A stretch of 64,000 nt of DNA from Aurelia coerulea (lineage: Eukaryota; Cnidaria; Scyphozoa; Semaeostomeae; Ulmaridae), in contig CM076948.1 in the NCBI GenBank assembly GCA_039566865.1, positions 20,347,001-20,411,000 on the forward strand. The letters are read 5' to 3'. Both the position numbers and the translations under genes were made by a program. Positions within the stretch are counted from its first letter, which is position 1, and every line of letters starts with the position of its first letter. Of the stretch, positions 1-12,874 are shown piece by piece. The notes under the pieces are model-generated. The model made no database searches, was not told the origin of the DNA, and saw only the letters and a list, made by a program, of their open reading frames with translations.

Positions 1-2061
1 GAGATGTCCTTGACGGAACGGCAAAGGTTCAACTTACATTAAATGATAAAATCAAGACAATGTTGGAAAGAAGCACTGTCTCAATTTCAAATTTGCATAC
101 TTTTTCCTTGTCTGAAAATTCCCTAGCAATCTATCTTACAGAAATTAACCATCAACTGAAAGCACATGAGTCGGGCTTCCATAAAATCGCTTTCTCCCTT
201 ATGTTAGAAGTTCGTTCTGGAGGGAACATCTTTCATCGGTAACACTTTTGTTACCTCCTGTTTGCATGTGGTGATTCTCTACACTACGATTCTATACACC
301 AGGTTACACTACGAACGCGGTTAAAGATTCTAATTGAGCTAATTACTGATGGTCGCTATACTTATGAAAAAGATCAGTTCATTGGAACTGTCAATCATTG
401 TATTTTCTTTGTACTTCCTGATCCAAACTATTCTAAGCCCAACTAACTGCCGTAATCAAGTCCATAGAGAGTGACTAAGAATGCCCTCAGGAACAAATTT
501 TTGGCTTAAGTTCCATGCAAAGATGAACAATGAAAAGTTACATAAGATCAAATCAACCTTAGCAGTTTGATTACTTCGTAGACTTGCTACAAGTCTCTCT
601 CTTTTTTTAGTCCGAATTACTTTTTAGTCCGAATTAACTTTTTATGGTATATTGACTCGATTCTTTCTGGGATTTCAGTAACGAAGCCACTTTGTCCAAA
701 GAATTGATTGATACACATTTTGCATCAGTTAATAGGTGAGTATTTCTGTGATATGCTTTCCTGTATTTTCTCATCAATTTAATGATCGCTTTATTCATTC
801 GAAAAATTGGTAGTTGAATGAATGGTTGCAGCCTTTTCCTTGATTTAGAGGTGCAGAATATTTTGTATTAAATGTTGATTTGTGACAGTCTGTACCCACA
901 TATATTCCTTTGTCTTCGCAATGATAGAGTAAAACATTGACTTTCGTAGAGCAAAATAGTCCACTTAGATTGCTTTTCATCCCACAATACAGGACGAGAA
1001 CATGCTCACATTCAAGATCAAAGGCTGGCAAAGTTTCCAAAAATCGCAAAACCAAAATTAGACAAAAGAAAAATAAAGGCTATACCAAGAAAGTGCTAGC
1101 TCTTGCAGAGAAAGATGCCTCCATCGATGGATTGCGAAAGGAAGTGTTGACTTGCAAAAAAGCCATAGAGACTTCTGAAAGACAGAGAGAACACTTTAAA
1201 CGGCCACATATATTCATGACCTCATCTATTTCAAAGTCACGGACAGTCAGAGCTACGTCAAGAAGCAACAAACAACTTTTTTTGAGTGCCCGAGATACTT
1301 TAGTTTCAATGGTACCCGGTATTCCCACTTTCACAGATGATGGAGTTACAATTAACAATAATGAAATAGGAAAAGGACAGTTTGGAACAGTCAAAACCGC
1401 TTTGCTGCATAAGCTTGGCATTACAGTAGTTGCCAAGATCTTGGATGAAAATTTTCCAAAAAAGGCAGTTTTTGCTGAGGCAATAGTTGGTCTTACGTTA
1501 AGTGGCCATAATAACTTTCCATTTTGCTTCGGTTTGCTTGGAAATAATATCATTCTAATGGAATATTTTAGGACTCCTCGAAATGATTTTATGGAAACCT
1601 GTCCAACTTTTTCCCAAAGATTGCGAGCAGGCATCAAAGTAAATGATTTAAGATTCATTTGCTCTGGAATTATAGATGGTATCTCCCATATGCACTCCAA
1701 ACATTTGCTACATAATGATATCAAATCAGACAACATGATCATTGCTGATACAGTGAAAATAATAGACTTTGGTAAAACAACGTTAGTTTCTAGGCCATTG
1801 GTCTACAATGTCGTTCCCGGAAGCAAAGAGCACAAAAAATACAACTCCGTACATAGACACCTTGCCCACGAATTAAGAAATATTCCGGGAAGCAGTCAAA
1901 CAATTGCTACAGATACCTACTCAATAGGACACATGTTTAAGCATGCTGCAGCTACGATTAATTTTCAACCAATCATTCAACTGGGAAGAGCGATGAAGCA
2001 TATTTCACCATTCTCAAGGCTTTCATTAGCAAGTGCCATAGACAAGCTAAAGCTGATGTAG
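1..2061 (+). CDS. Divergent protein kinase, 3' part of a spliced gene (exons 1-238, 679-735, 993-2061)
   Basis: Seen: the last exon (acceptor AG at 991-992, stop ending 2061) encodes a kinase fold. In the frame counted from 937, the glycine loop GKGQFGTV is at residues 145-152, the VAK lysine at 167, a helix-C-like Glu at 181, the catalytic loop HNDIKSDN at 259-266 and DFG at 277-279. The usual APE reads AHE. A basic, Lys/Arg-rich stretch (about 25-115) precedes the kinase. Upstream, 1-238 is open from the window edge and ends at a G|GTAACA donor. Exon 679-735 has an AG acceptor and a GTGAGT donor. All three join with matching phase, so the gene begins before the window. Known: HxD, VAK and DFG imply an active Ser/Thr or dual-specificity kinase. 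Inference: the HND variant, short C-lobe and lack of other domains suggest a lineage-expanded cnidarian kinase; substrate unknown. ATG 937 is probably not a true start because it lies in the preceding intron. Confidence 0.72.
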
Positions 2062-2752
2062 AATTTGCATAATTCTTAAGGTCTGTTATGGCTTTCTGAA
2101 AAGTGTTATAACTAGCCCTGGTCTCCCCTAATCTTAACTTTCTCCCATTTAAAGAACAATGACTACAACAAAAGCGCCAAAATATGAAAACAAAACCAAT
2201 ATTCTCTGAACCAAAATTGCCAAATTTTGGGGTTTCTTTAAACAGAACTCTTTAAAATTCAAAATTTAGCCTTTATTTGATTAAAGTTGCTCAAAAGTAT
2301 ACCATAGCCTATCAAGTTTCCCAAAAGCATACCTATTGGCTAGACTAGAAGTTCGAAAAATTATAGGAATAGGGTTACCTTGGAACTCCCCTCTCACTGA
2401 CGATAAGTTAGATAAAAATATGTCAAGGGTCATAATCTCAAAGGTGTAACCACTTTAATAGATTTAAATAGCTCAAAGCCTAGCTTAATTTATCAGATAT
2501 ATTCTGTAGATATTCTTTTCAAAGTTGCCAAGTGTCTACTCATTCAAGGGCTAGGAAAGATAAAAACTGCATAGACGATAGTTATTAAACATTGGCCTAA
2601 CTTTCACCTTAAAGATTTAAACATGTAATTAGAGTTTGTGGAATTGTTCTCCCGTTGCTATGTGCTGCAGATCATAGAAATATAAGAATCTAGTTTTATT
2701 TTCTGATTGATGTTTCATCAACCAAAAATAGAGAAGTTTACATTTCTTCTAG
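2062..2752. other. Unassigned stretch between kinase stop and next exon
   Basis: AT-rich, no convincing coding frame or repeat seen. It should hold the 3' UTR of the kinase gene. It may also hold the unrecognised first exon or exons of the next gene, whose earliest recognisable exon starts at 2753 in mid-codon. Confidence 0.4.
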
Positions 2753-5700
2753 TAAATTAACAACATTAAAGGATGATATTGCGGATATCGATGGAAAGAA
2801 TCAGGAAAGGTTTTTGCAACTAGAAAATCTTATGAAGAAAATAGACGGACGATTAAGCAACCTTGAGGACAAATTCAAAGAAAAACTTGAAGAGAAAATC
2901 AAAGTACCAAAAGAATTATCAGTAAGATTTTGATATCTTTTATCTCAGTTCATCTCGCTGACAGTCTCGTTTGGATTGTACAGCGTTCCTTTCTTGACTT
3001 ATCTGAAGAACAAAACATTTTTGATATTTTCTAGCAGCTTTAGTCGCAGTATCTTTCACAACTTTGGTTCTGGCGACTCAAAATGTGTGTTTTAGTTGAA
3101 TCTTGCCCAAGAGAATGGATGCACAGTTGATAATTACATCAAATGTTTTGAAGCATTGTTTCATTTCCTCGCTCTTATAATAAAGATGGCAGCTTCATAA
3201 TATCATTTTGTAATTTCAAGACTGGCTGTCATTTTTTGAGGAAACTTTTAGCACTTTAGTTCTACTCTTGGTGCTAATATCACATCACATCATGCTTCTC
3301 CTGTTACAGCCAACGATCAACAAACAACGCCTATCGATCATTCATTCATTCATTCATTCGTTCGTTCGTTCGTTCGTTCGTTCGTTCGTTCGTTCGTTCG
3401 TTCGTTCGTTCGTTCATTCATTCAATTTATAACTTTCCTTATCCACTCAGCGTACCAGCTAATTGAGGGCAAAATACGAAAGTATATGCTCATATGCTCA
3501 TGTATACTCATATATAGTATATACTCATGTATATGATATTCGTTTTATTTCAGCGAGCTATTAAAGCAATGTACAATGTGCTGGATGATGATGAACAGTG
3601 GGATCTAGATGAGGTGTAAGTAGATTATATGGTGCATCCAGCATAGGTTTCATAGCCTGTGTTCCAGACCACTTGGAAAGGAAAGTGGTCTGTGTAACCA
3701 AGCAATAATCCGTGTTCAGACGATGAATTGAATTGCGAAATAATTAAGGGCATTCTTTCACGGATCTGATTGGCTGCAATGAAGTCAGTGATCAACACAA
3801 CGGATGTCTTTGTGAACATTTGTGTTTGAAACAAACCAGGGCTGATCGTTATCACTTTGCACGGGCGTAAAAACTCAGTAGGATTAGCAGGCATTCACAT
3901 CTCCTATTCTTTCATCGTAAAAAGTCAACAGGATTAGCAGACATTGAAATTTTCTATTCTTTGTATTGTAATGTGAGTTCTTCACATGAGACAGGCTTTT
4001 CCTTTTGATAACAAAACAAATAGTGATTATGCGAATTATTAGTTGCATATATTAATTTCTCTTCAGATTCCGAAGAAAATTTGTGAACACGGATTAGTGC
4101 TTGGTTACACAGACCACTTTCCTTTTCAAGTGGTCTGGAACACAGGCTAAGGTATCAAATCTTTATCTCAGCGTAAAAAGGTGGGTGTAAAATTCGATGT
4201 CCTTTTTCTTCTGATTGAATGGCTTGAAAGAAACATTAGATACTTATCTATAATTCTACAGTTGGACTTTCCAGAAATTTTGAAAATTTTTCGAAATTAC
4301 AGCGTATCTTACATCTCAACTCATTTGAGTATGTGACGTCATCAAATTTCTAAATCATAAACGAGATGAGTGACAGACTTTTGCTTGATACCATATTGTA
4401 GGCATTCATAAACTATGGTTTTCTCCGAAATTACTTCATGTTGCGTCAAACAGTTTAGAAATTACGATGGTTTTAAGTTCTTTTGAAATTTTTTCTTGAA
4501 TTCTAGAAAAAAAGAAAGACATTCTAATTCTGAAAATATTGAAGATTTCAGAAAAGTCCAACGGTAGAATTTTAAAGAAATAGCTAAAGTTTCTCCGAAG
4601 TCAGTCAGTTCAAAGAAATAGGTCGTTAAATTTTACACCAGCTTTTTTAAAGATTTGAAACCTATGCTGGTGCATCCAACCCTCTTTAATAGCTTAAATC
4701 TTTCGAAGGAAACTTAGAATAAAGATAGATTATTTTATTTGGTAAAAGTTTCTTTTCATTGCTTAACTTTCATCGTCACTGGCTACAAAAGCTTCAGGCT
4801 TATCTACCAACGCAAGTTCCTTGAACAGTTTTCTTCTGCCACAGCATCTAAATGTCGCTTTCAAGATATTGTTTATCATTCCCGTTGCTTTTTGTAGGTT
4901 TACGTCACCAGATAACGAAATACTGACAGCTCAGTTTATAACCGATGCCCAGAAGACTTTGAAAGAAAAATTTTCACGTGAGATGTGTCGCGGTAAGTTG
5001 CAAGCAAAGAGTAAATAGTTTTGTGCAAGGTGCATATAACTCCCTGAAAATCGTTCGTATTGCTGGCAAATATCGTTTCTATCCGAGGAGAATCCCAAAG
5101 AATCCTAAAATCGTTTTAATTTTTGCTGGATTTTCGAAAGAATTATATACCTTTTGGTTTCACGCTTGTTTAAAGACATGTTTTCCTTATAAGTAGCAGT
5201 TTTTTCAGCTGTCAATCATGTTTAAAAATCTTTTATCATTGCTTCTGTGTAGACATATTTTCTGGTACACGAGCTGACTTATATGATCATTTTAAGGCAC
5301 ATAGCTCCGGAAATGTTCCTTCAACATGAATTTAGCTTGCCGCTAAATTAATAGTGATTAATGGTTCTGGCTGTTAATGTCTCGGCTATGGAGCGAAATT
5401 TTTCTGATGTTCAAACCCACCCTTCTCCTTGCATATTTAAATCTAAGAAAAGACTATTTTACATCCAGTTCATGCTTTTAAATGGACCCCCAGTTTCCCA
5501 ACACAGTGCATGTTCTCTTAGATCAGGGAGTCTACTTTATGAATTGTATGCTCTCAAACTAGGGATATGCCTGCCAATAGGGTCTCATTTTCGGCTAAAA
5601 ATTCTGGGACAGTATTATACCTTGCATGTCTTTATTCCGGCATGGGACAGGTATGTCATTACAGGTCAAATTTGACGTGAAGAATTAAAATAACCCACAA

Positions 5701-6992
5701 AAGAGACTTTTATTATCGAGAACAGCTACCATGTTTTAAACGTTTGTTACAGAACAGAGTCATACTCATAAACGTTATTTCTTGAAAGGCATATTCCTGT
5801 TACTTTTCTTCAAGGTAAACCCCCTCCTCGGCCTCTTACCTTATGTAACCTACCATAATCACTCTTGATGCAAGTCTAAGGTTTGTTTGAAGTTTTGAAT
5901 TATTTGATACAAGATTAGCTATGTCTGCAACTTATGGGTTCTTTGTATTTCATTTAGGTGCTTGTCACACATATTTCAAATCGCTGAGGAACGAATTTCT
6001 TCAGAAAACCAATAACCCAGAGAAGCACACTATGGTATCTGAAAAGAAGAGACTGCGTGCAAGGAGACAACGGGTAAGGATTTGCTTTGATATAGAGACA
6101 TCGGGATGTAACGAATTTATGGAAGTTTTGATGTCTGGCTTTTTCATTTCTTTAATGTTATTTCAATGTCAATGATCATCTATTTGTGTATTTCACCGCT
6201 TGCTTTGATGCATGTGCCATTGCAGGCACGCCACAAAAAAGTACCAATAATACCTAACAACCAACCAACCAACCAACCACAGACGTGCACTGAACGGAAT
6301 AATTTTTGGTCAATTTCGCGAGTTTTACGCTGTAAATTTTTTGTATATTTTTGATGGCAGGCTCTCAAACAATAAGTGATTTGTGTAAATTTACAGGTTT
6401 GGAAAAGCCATAATGAATGGAAGCACATCAAATAAATTGATTTTTTTTCAGATTTGATCTGCTATATGCTATCAATAGAAAAACCAACTGTCTCTTACAT
6501 AAATTGTATCAAATCTTTCTGGTGAAATCTTCATTACTATTGGTAATAAGGATTCTAATGGTTTTTCTTCAACAGAATCTATAAAATTTAACATTTGTTC
6601 GCCATCAGTACCAAATTTCTAGAAAGGATCTGTTGAAGGAAAAACCAACTGAGTCTGCATGCCAGCTAAGTTATCTGAAAGGATACAATTTTGATTTTCA
6701 GCTTTTCGAAACAAGAAGCAAATATGTCAAAGAAGGGGAGGCAGCGTTATGGTCTGATGTGACCCAAGAGGTGATGTCGGATGAAGAGGATTTAGATGGA
6801 GGGCTAAAAATAAAGACACCACATTGGCGGAGCAAAGAACTTGGAGCCCTTATCGAAAAGCTTGATGAGCGCCACATTATGCGGCAACAGGACAATAACC
6901 GCCAAGTCCTACGAAAGAGGAGAGTTGCCACAGCATCTCCAATGAAGCGAAAGCCTTCAAAGAAGTTAAAGCAGCATCTTCTGAAAGATTGA
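2753..6992 (+). CDS. Coiled-coil, basic-tailed protein (possibly C14orf93-like), five exons
   Basis: Seen: five exons with AG/GT borders and compatible phases: 2753-2921, 3554-3615, 4898-4992, 5958-6073 and 6609-6992 (stop TGA 6990-6992). Exon 1 encodes a charged heptad-like coiled coil rich in Lys/Glu/Leu. Exons 2-4 give an acidic patch (LDDDEQWDLDE), then a helical section ending in an Arg/Lys-rich run (EKKRLRARRQR). The last exon holds an acidic MSDEED motif, a PHWRSKELGALIEKLDERH helix and a very basic C-terminus (KRKPSKKLKQHLLKD), likely a nuclear localisation signal. The 5' end is unresolved. Inference: the layout of an acidic MSDEED turn followed by Pro-x-Trp-Arg-Ser and a Leu-rich helix resembles the C14orf93-like proteins frequent in cnidarian annotations; this family assignment is tentative. 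Its introns hold a nested MITE pair and a tetranucleotide repeat. Confidence 0.6.
3339..3424. repeat. TTCA/TTCG tetranucleotide microsatellite
   Basis: An uninterrupted run of TTCA units, then about 14 TTCG units, then TTCA again, in the first intron of the coiled-coil gene. The CpG-containing central block within TTCA flanks suggests expansion of a variant unit. Confidence 0.95.
3640..4668. mobile_element. Mutator-like MITE, copy 1, with 9-bp target duplication
   Basis: TIRs begin AGCATAGGTTTC and end GAAACCTATGCT. They are flanked by a perfect 9-bp duplication GGTGCATCC at 3631-3639 and 4669-4677. The sub-terminal sequence AAAAAGGTGGGTGTAAAATT has its inverted partner near 4630-4655. Without the nested insertion the element is about 530 bp. 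It has no coding capacity. Two relatives are at 16828-17337 and 56449-56955. The 9-bp duplication suggests a MULE-type transposase acted on it. Confidence 0.85.
3655..4147. mobile_element. TIR MITE nested in the left end of MITE copy 1
   Basis: About 65-bp inverted termini (3655-3719 and 4083-4147) start GCCTGTGTTCCAGACCACTT and differ at only a few positions. They are bounded by TA on each side (3653-3654, 4148-4149). The element interrupts the left TIR of the 3640-4668 element and so is younger. Inside, two diverged 47-49 bp tandem units share the string GTAAAAA...AGGATTAGCAG (about 3868-3966). Confidence 0.85.
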
Positions 6993-9900
6993 AACGTTAA
7001 AACGATGATTCACTTTTTTGCTTTTTTATAATAATTCTTCTTCTATCATGCTTGTGTCTTGTCAATGTTTTTGTCCAAACTTAATACTTTTCATCAAATA
7101 ATGAACAATACCACAGTAAACTTGATTTGAAAAGCAATGCAATCATGAAACAAACTGACACCTTTTTCCATCCTAGAGTAAAGCAAAACCCTCATTAAAG
7201 AAACTGCCAATTAAGAACAACCTCAAGGCTGAGCTTTGGCTAATTAAGCACCCTTTACACAACAACTATTATAAGAATGCATCGGAGCCTCTTCAGCCTG
7301 TTACAGAAAAGCACCTGCTCATTTATGTGAACTTTTACTGTATGAAACGTCGAAAGACAACGACAGGAAGAGGAAGCAATGTTGTTTTATCTGTTTCGAA
7401 CATCTGTTTTATCTGTTACGAAGATCTGTTTCAAAAATAAGCCAATCAGAAACATCTGAGGCTAATCTGCTTCAAGATTCCAAGCCAGATCAATGTCCTA
7501 AACTTTTCATGGTCTGAAAGAGAACCAACGAAGATAAGAGTCCCAATTGCAAACAGGTCTAGGAAAGTTCATAGTTAGCAAGTTGTATTTTGGGATTTTG
7601 CTACATGTGTGGACATTTTGCGTAGCGAATAGATCATGCCTTGTGTGTTACTTCACCAACGCATTTCGTTGACTTTAAAATGAACGATAAAAAAGAGCCA
7701 CAAATGAAGGTACTAATGTTTAAAACTACTACTTTGATTTAGAACGCTTTTCAGGCTGAGAAATATACCAAGTTATTCAAACTTTATTGAACCTCTTATC
7801 ATAGTACGAAAAATGGGAGGGTAAACATTCGATGTTCGGATTTGCCGTTCATGTTATAGCTCTGTTGGTAGTTTTTTACATATTAAGAAATTCTATATTG
7901 ATTTGGTATTATTTGCATGCTATTTTCTATTGCGTCATCTCTCTTTGCTACTTTTCAGCACAGGAAAAGGCATACAGTGTGCGAAAAATTCATAGTTTTC
8001 ATATCTTTTCCAACTAGTCTCAAACTAACATTCACTTAATTTCCAACTAGTTTCAAACAAAAACGCTAATTTCAGATGGATTTCCTCGGTTGGAGATCCT
8101 TGATTTCAAATTGAAAAAACTAAATGGAAAAGGAAATCTCCGTTTCTTTGCAATTTTTTCGGTTGGAAATTGCGGTTGAAATTTGTAGTTTCATTCAACT
8201 GTTTTGTTAGAAATCAATAGGAAATCGTTCGTTTCCTTTTGTTTTTACACCTAAAAACTGGATGGAAATGAACTTGGTATTTGCTGTGTCTAGCTTGGTC
8301 AGCATAGCCTTTGGACCTCTGTTCAGCACATCATGACCAGCAGGACATCAAGTACTATTTTGCATACCATAATTGTGATTTTTCCCCATTTGCCAGGTTC
8401 CCAGAAAGGAAAATATTTTCTTGCAGCTGCTGACATACATATGCATGCATACATACCTAGTACTTACTTACATACTGATAATAATACTTACATACAGTAC
8501 ATATTATACATGCATACATACATATGCATACATACATACTTATTTTATTTGAAAGCAGGTTTGGAGCTGGCAGCATAGCTAGTGCTGATGTGCTAGTACA
8601 TGGAAAACTGGATAGAAAGCAGATTCATTTTGTGCTAATAATACTGAGCTTGATGTCAACCATTTGGGCCATGTCATCACCATTTTTTTAATTGATGCTC
8701 AAAGAGATATTTATGAAAAGATCAAGTGGCCAGGTTATGTCTCATTCAGTTCCTACCATGACCATCCCCCAGGTTACCCCCCGGGTATTTGCTCACAAAA
8801 TATTCCCGGCCCCTGGGCATTTGACCGTATATTTTCCCCTCCCCTCGGGGCATTTGAATGGCATTTGACAATATCAGGAGCTTTTTGCTTATGCAGTTAA
8901 CTGAGAATATGGCATGTTCTTAGGGCCCAGCCTCCGGCCATTCGCCAGAAAGATTTCCCGGCCCCTGGGCATTTGTGCAAGAAATTTATGTTGACCCCGG
9001 GCCTGCCCAGGGGGAGGATGGCCAGGGTAGGAATTGAAAGAGACATTATTTCACCAGATGATGGAAAAAACGACCTTTGACAGAGTTTTAATTTTTTATT
9101 GGGACTCCATATATTGATTTTGGTCATTTGTGGAGATTGGGGGTAAAATTCAAATATTTGGAGCTTCTTCGAGCCCCATATGTCGACTAGTTAAACAAAA
9201 AGTGCCTCTCCACAGAGAAAACCTTTCGTACGAAACAAAGTTTTAACACACTTGTTTGTCATTTAATCATTTCATGAAAAATTAAATTTTGCCATTTCAC
9301 TCTTTGTTTGTTTTTGAACAATCCCTGGCCCTTGCGAGGATGATTTCCGTTTATATATTTCCAAGCTAAGATATGTTGAATATTTTGCTGTGGTTTTCAG
9401 TGTTTATGACTTTTCACACAGGACTATTATTGATTGTCAATGTTAGGAATGAGAAACTTTTTGTGAACAATTTTATGAAAACTTTTCATGAACCTTTTCG
9501 TGAAAATTGCTGTGTTATGTGGTCGTAAATAGATATGTAAAAAGTAACTTATCTAAACTAAGTTGATCCTTTTTCAACATAATAACCTGATAACATAGGG
9601 TTATATAATAACATAATAACAACCTGAGTTGTTTTTGCCGAATTTGGATTTATTACACACATTTTTTGATAAAGAAAGTCAACTTTCAGAGATCCACATC
9701 ATCATCATGATAATTTATGCTGTTACTTCAGTTCCTGACATTGCGAGCCTGATTATGCCACTCCAAGTGTTTCTGTTATTTGTCTGATAACCTGACCCGA
9801 TTTTTTTGCTAGTCTCTTTAATTTGTGTATGTCTTTTATACTCATTACATAAGTCTCAGCATCGCTCATATTGAATTGGATGGTATCGCTCATTATATGA

Positions 9901-10325
9901 GAGAAAATAAAATATCAGATTAAAAATGTTGAACGAATACAAGGAATCACGTCGTAAGTCTATATGTCTTTTACATTCAGGCCTTATGGCCTCCTAAATC
10001 TTTATCGATCTAGCCACATCTTTTTACCTTTTTTTTACTTGGTTCCTGTATCATATTACTAGGAAGGTATTTGAGTAATGTCTAAACATTGGACAGGCTT
10101 CGATAAACATTTTATTGAATTGTCTTCAAGGGCACAGGTAGTAAATATGAAGATTGCTTTGAAACCATCAAGAAACTCATTAAGAAATTCTGAAAATCTG
10201 ACAATTTTAAGAAACTTTCAGTACTGGCCCAAATCCAAAAACTACGTGTATATGCTCCCCCCCTTTTTCAGACTCTCCCAATAGCGTATAGACAAGGTTT
10301 TTTCTAGCAAAATGGCAAACTACTA
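6993..10325. other. Intergenic stretch without a recognisable gene
   Basis: No supported coding frame. It holds short AT-rich repeats, the CATA microsatellite at 8432-8545 and a GC-rich patch at 8768-9015. In that patch the string CCCCTGGGCATTTG recurs in slightly varied form, probably an old MITE. Confidence 0.5.
8432..8545. repeat. CATA/CATG-type imperfect microsatellite
   Basis: Imperfect runs of CATA, TGCA and TACT units with interruptions. The long open frame over it simply translates the repeat and is not a gene. Confidence 0.8.
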
Positions 10326-11212
10326 CCGGGTGCGCCATAATAAACTATGCACTTTTGGCAGGCCACGATAAATCGTACACTGGACCGATTTTGAAGATTT
10401 ATGACTTAATATTTAGCAGAAAGCCTGAATAAGATTCTAAGATTTTTTGCAAATTTTTCTGTTTTCATGTTTTAGAGCTACAAGCGAGTTTCTTAAAATT
10501 TTCGTTTTCGAAAACATTGAAAACGATCAAAAAAATCGTTGATCAAATTTTCTAAAGAATCGACATGAATGGACAAAGAGACAACTTTTTCGTGGTGATT
10601 TGGGATTTAGAAATCGATTAATTGTAAGCTGCTGTACGAGAGTTCGTACTATCTTGGGAGAAATGTAATTTTATTTTCAAGGATATAAAGAAATGTCTTT
10701 TCTTTTGTAATTTCATTTAATTTATGCTTTGGTGCAGGTTGTGTTCCTGTGTCAAGGGGGTTAAAAAGACAAGTGAGGAAGCGTCCTGAGGCCAGACAGC
10801 ACGGTTTCTTGTTGCATTTTGATTTTGTAACGGCTTTTGGGGCGGCACTTTATTGTAACTACTACAGAATTTCGCAACAGGCCAATCGTTGAAATTACGC
10901 TCGTGCAGAAGTTTACAATAATCAATTTCCAAATCTCCAAATCACGCTGAAAACGTTTTCTCTTTGTCCATTCATGTTGAGTCCTTAGAAAATTTGATCA
11001 ACGTTTTTTTATCGTTTTCAGTGTTTTCGAAAACGAAAATTTTAAGAAACTCGCTTGTAGCTCTAAAAACTGAAAACGGAAAACTTTGCAAAAAATCCTA
11101 GAATCTAATTCATTCTTTCTGCTAAAGATTAAGTCATAAATCTTCAAAATCGGTCCAGTGTACGATTTATGGTGGCCTGCCAAAAGTGCATAGTTTATTT
11201 TGGCGCACCCGG
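10326..11212. mobile_element. Mariner/Tc1-like non-autonomous element, long TIRs
   Basis: Ends read CCGGGTGCGCCA... and ...TGGCGCACCCGG, flanked by TA on both sides (10324-10325, 11213-11214). The TIRs are about 250 bp long (10326-10575 and 10965-11212). No transposase is present. A right-end half copy lies at 20097-20303. The TA target and CCGGGTG-type terminus fit the Tc1/mariner/IS630 group. Confidence 0.85.
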
Positions 11213-11304
11213 TAGATGTCCCCAAAAAGTTCCCAATTTGGACAGCTACAGAAAAGTAACCTTTGTCACATTTTGAGCAATTTAAACGGCAGTCTTTCGC
11301 TTAA

Positions 11305-11560
11305 AGGACAAGTCCGGGGTTGGTATGATTGGTGATAAAATACAAGATAATACTGCTATGAATGATGTATGATACTTTTTTCCATTATTTTTCACCTTGT
11401 CCTTGTGAAAGTACGTATTCAAATAAGCAATTTGAGCGAAGTGACGTTATATCACGCAAACAAAAAAGAAGCTGTGCGAGATTTTTCTCGTTTCTTAATC
11501 GCTGTTTGCCTCTTTATCGTGTACTCATACACTGAAAATGGCATACTATATATGTATAAA
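11305..11560. mobile_element. TTAA-type MITE, left part only
   Basis: After TTAA (11301-11304) comes AGGACAAGTCCGGGGTTGG, followed by about 250 bp closely similar to the complete copy at 58281-58745. No right terminus is seen, so the copy is truncated. The end shown is approximate. Confidence 0.75.
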
Positions 11561-12091
11561 AAAGCAAAAAATTGCATGTTTTACCGGCACAACAGACAAT
11601 ATTATCTTTCAGGGGTCATTTCTTGGGAGTTCAGTTTCTTTGCTGTTGGAATTTGTTAAAAAAGCTTGATTTTTGTGGATTTTGATTTGTAGGTTTAATG
11701 ATCTTAAACTGTTTCTAGCTCGTTAATGAACTTTTCAGGTATTCTGTTTTTCATGAAAATATCGATACAACGTCAATGCGCGCAGATATAAAATAAATTA
11801 AATAGTCAAATCTAAGTTGTACATTGTGTAATTGATTGCTGTTTTAATTTTTATTAACTAACCCGCACTTTAACTTCAATAACATCTCAAAGTGGGAAAC
11901 TTGTTTTTTCGGACACCCGGTACCTAAAATGACAAAACGATGACGTCATACCAAGAATTTCAGAAGTGAGCAAAAATAGTAGAAGTATACGTCATTTGAA
12001 AGTCCTAAATGTGTGCTATTAAAGTATGCTCTTTGCTCAGCAGTAAGATTTATGAGTGAAGTTTTATATCACTAGAAAGAGCTTCTTTTCG

Positions 12092-12258
12092 CTGGAGTTT
12101 TGGTAGTATTACGACCATTTGTTGAAATCAACAGCCTTTCTAACAACGATCTTGTACAAGTTTTGTTATTTGGTGATAAAGACCTTTCTGATAACATTAA
12201 TAAAGACATCCTCGAATTAAATCTTGATTTCATACAAAAAACAGGTCGGTTTGGTTAA
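12092..12258 (+). pseudogene. LINE relic, C-terminal tip of ORF2
   Basis: The plus-strand frame ending at TAA 12256-12258 reads NNDLVQVLLFGDKDLSDN and then an ILELNLDFIQKTGRF-type tail. It matches the C-terminal end of the LINE fragment at 24145-24450 (QLLIYGDQDLSNDLN, ILELTLRTIHETGRF). Only about 55 codons remain, a very short 5'-truncated copy in front of the NACHT gene. Confidence 0.75.
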
Positions 12259-12874
12259 ATTTGAACCCTTGTTTTACGCCATTCAGCCACAAAGTTCTTG
12301 TTTTCTTTCCTTTTTGTTCACTCGTGTACGTATTTTTTGCATTGGACGTTGGGTAATTTCAGTGTATATAAAATTATTGCGATTGACGTGTAACTCACAC
12401 TTAAATTAAAAGCCTTGCAATTGTTGCCTGACATCCAATGTGAAACTGACTCCAGTGTTTATCAGTAGAGATTGTTTATGCGTAATTAGGTAGTAATTGT
12501 ATTTAATTGTATATTTAGGTTTAATTTAGTTGCTCGTCTTTATGTCAAAGCAATGGGGTAGTCATGGTATTTTGCTCCCCATGGTATCTCGTCCTGGTAG
12601 TATAGTAAAGTTGTTCGTAAGTGTTGTTATAAGTAATCCCGTTTTTGTAAATTTTTATACTGAATATATAAAAAAGAAAAAAAAGAGCTTCTCTTCTAAG
12701 TTGATATCATCAATACGTCGACTTCTGGTCAAAATGTTTTTGGTTCATCTTGGATTTAAAATCTCCATGGCTGATTGAATAACAAAACGAAATCAAGTTT
12801 GAAGTTTAGTTTGCCCGTTTTCTTGAGAACAAATTGCTAGAATTACAAGAACATTTTTTGTCATATTTTTATAG

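Noticed and set aside
937..992. ATG at 937 as start of the kinase
   Set aside because: A good acceptor at 991-992 and phase-matched upstream exons make these bases intronic.
1080..1742. 220-codon minus-strand frame opposite the kinase
   Set aside because: Antisense shadow of the kinase exon; no domain seen.
5361..5675. 104-codon plus-strand frame in an intron of the coiled-coil gene
   Set aside because: No motif and incompatible with the phase-matched exon chain.
8333..8578. 81-codon frame rich in Tyr/His/Ile
   Set aside because: Translation of a CATA/TACA microsatellite.
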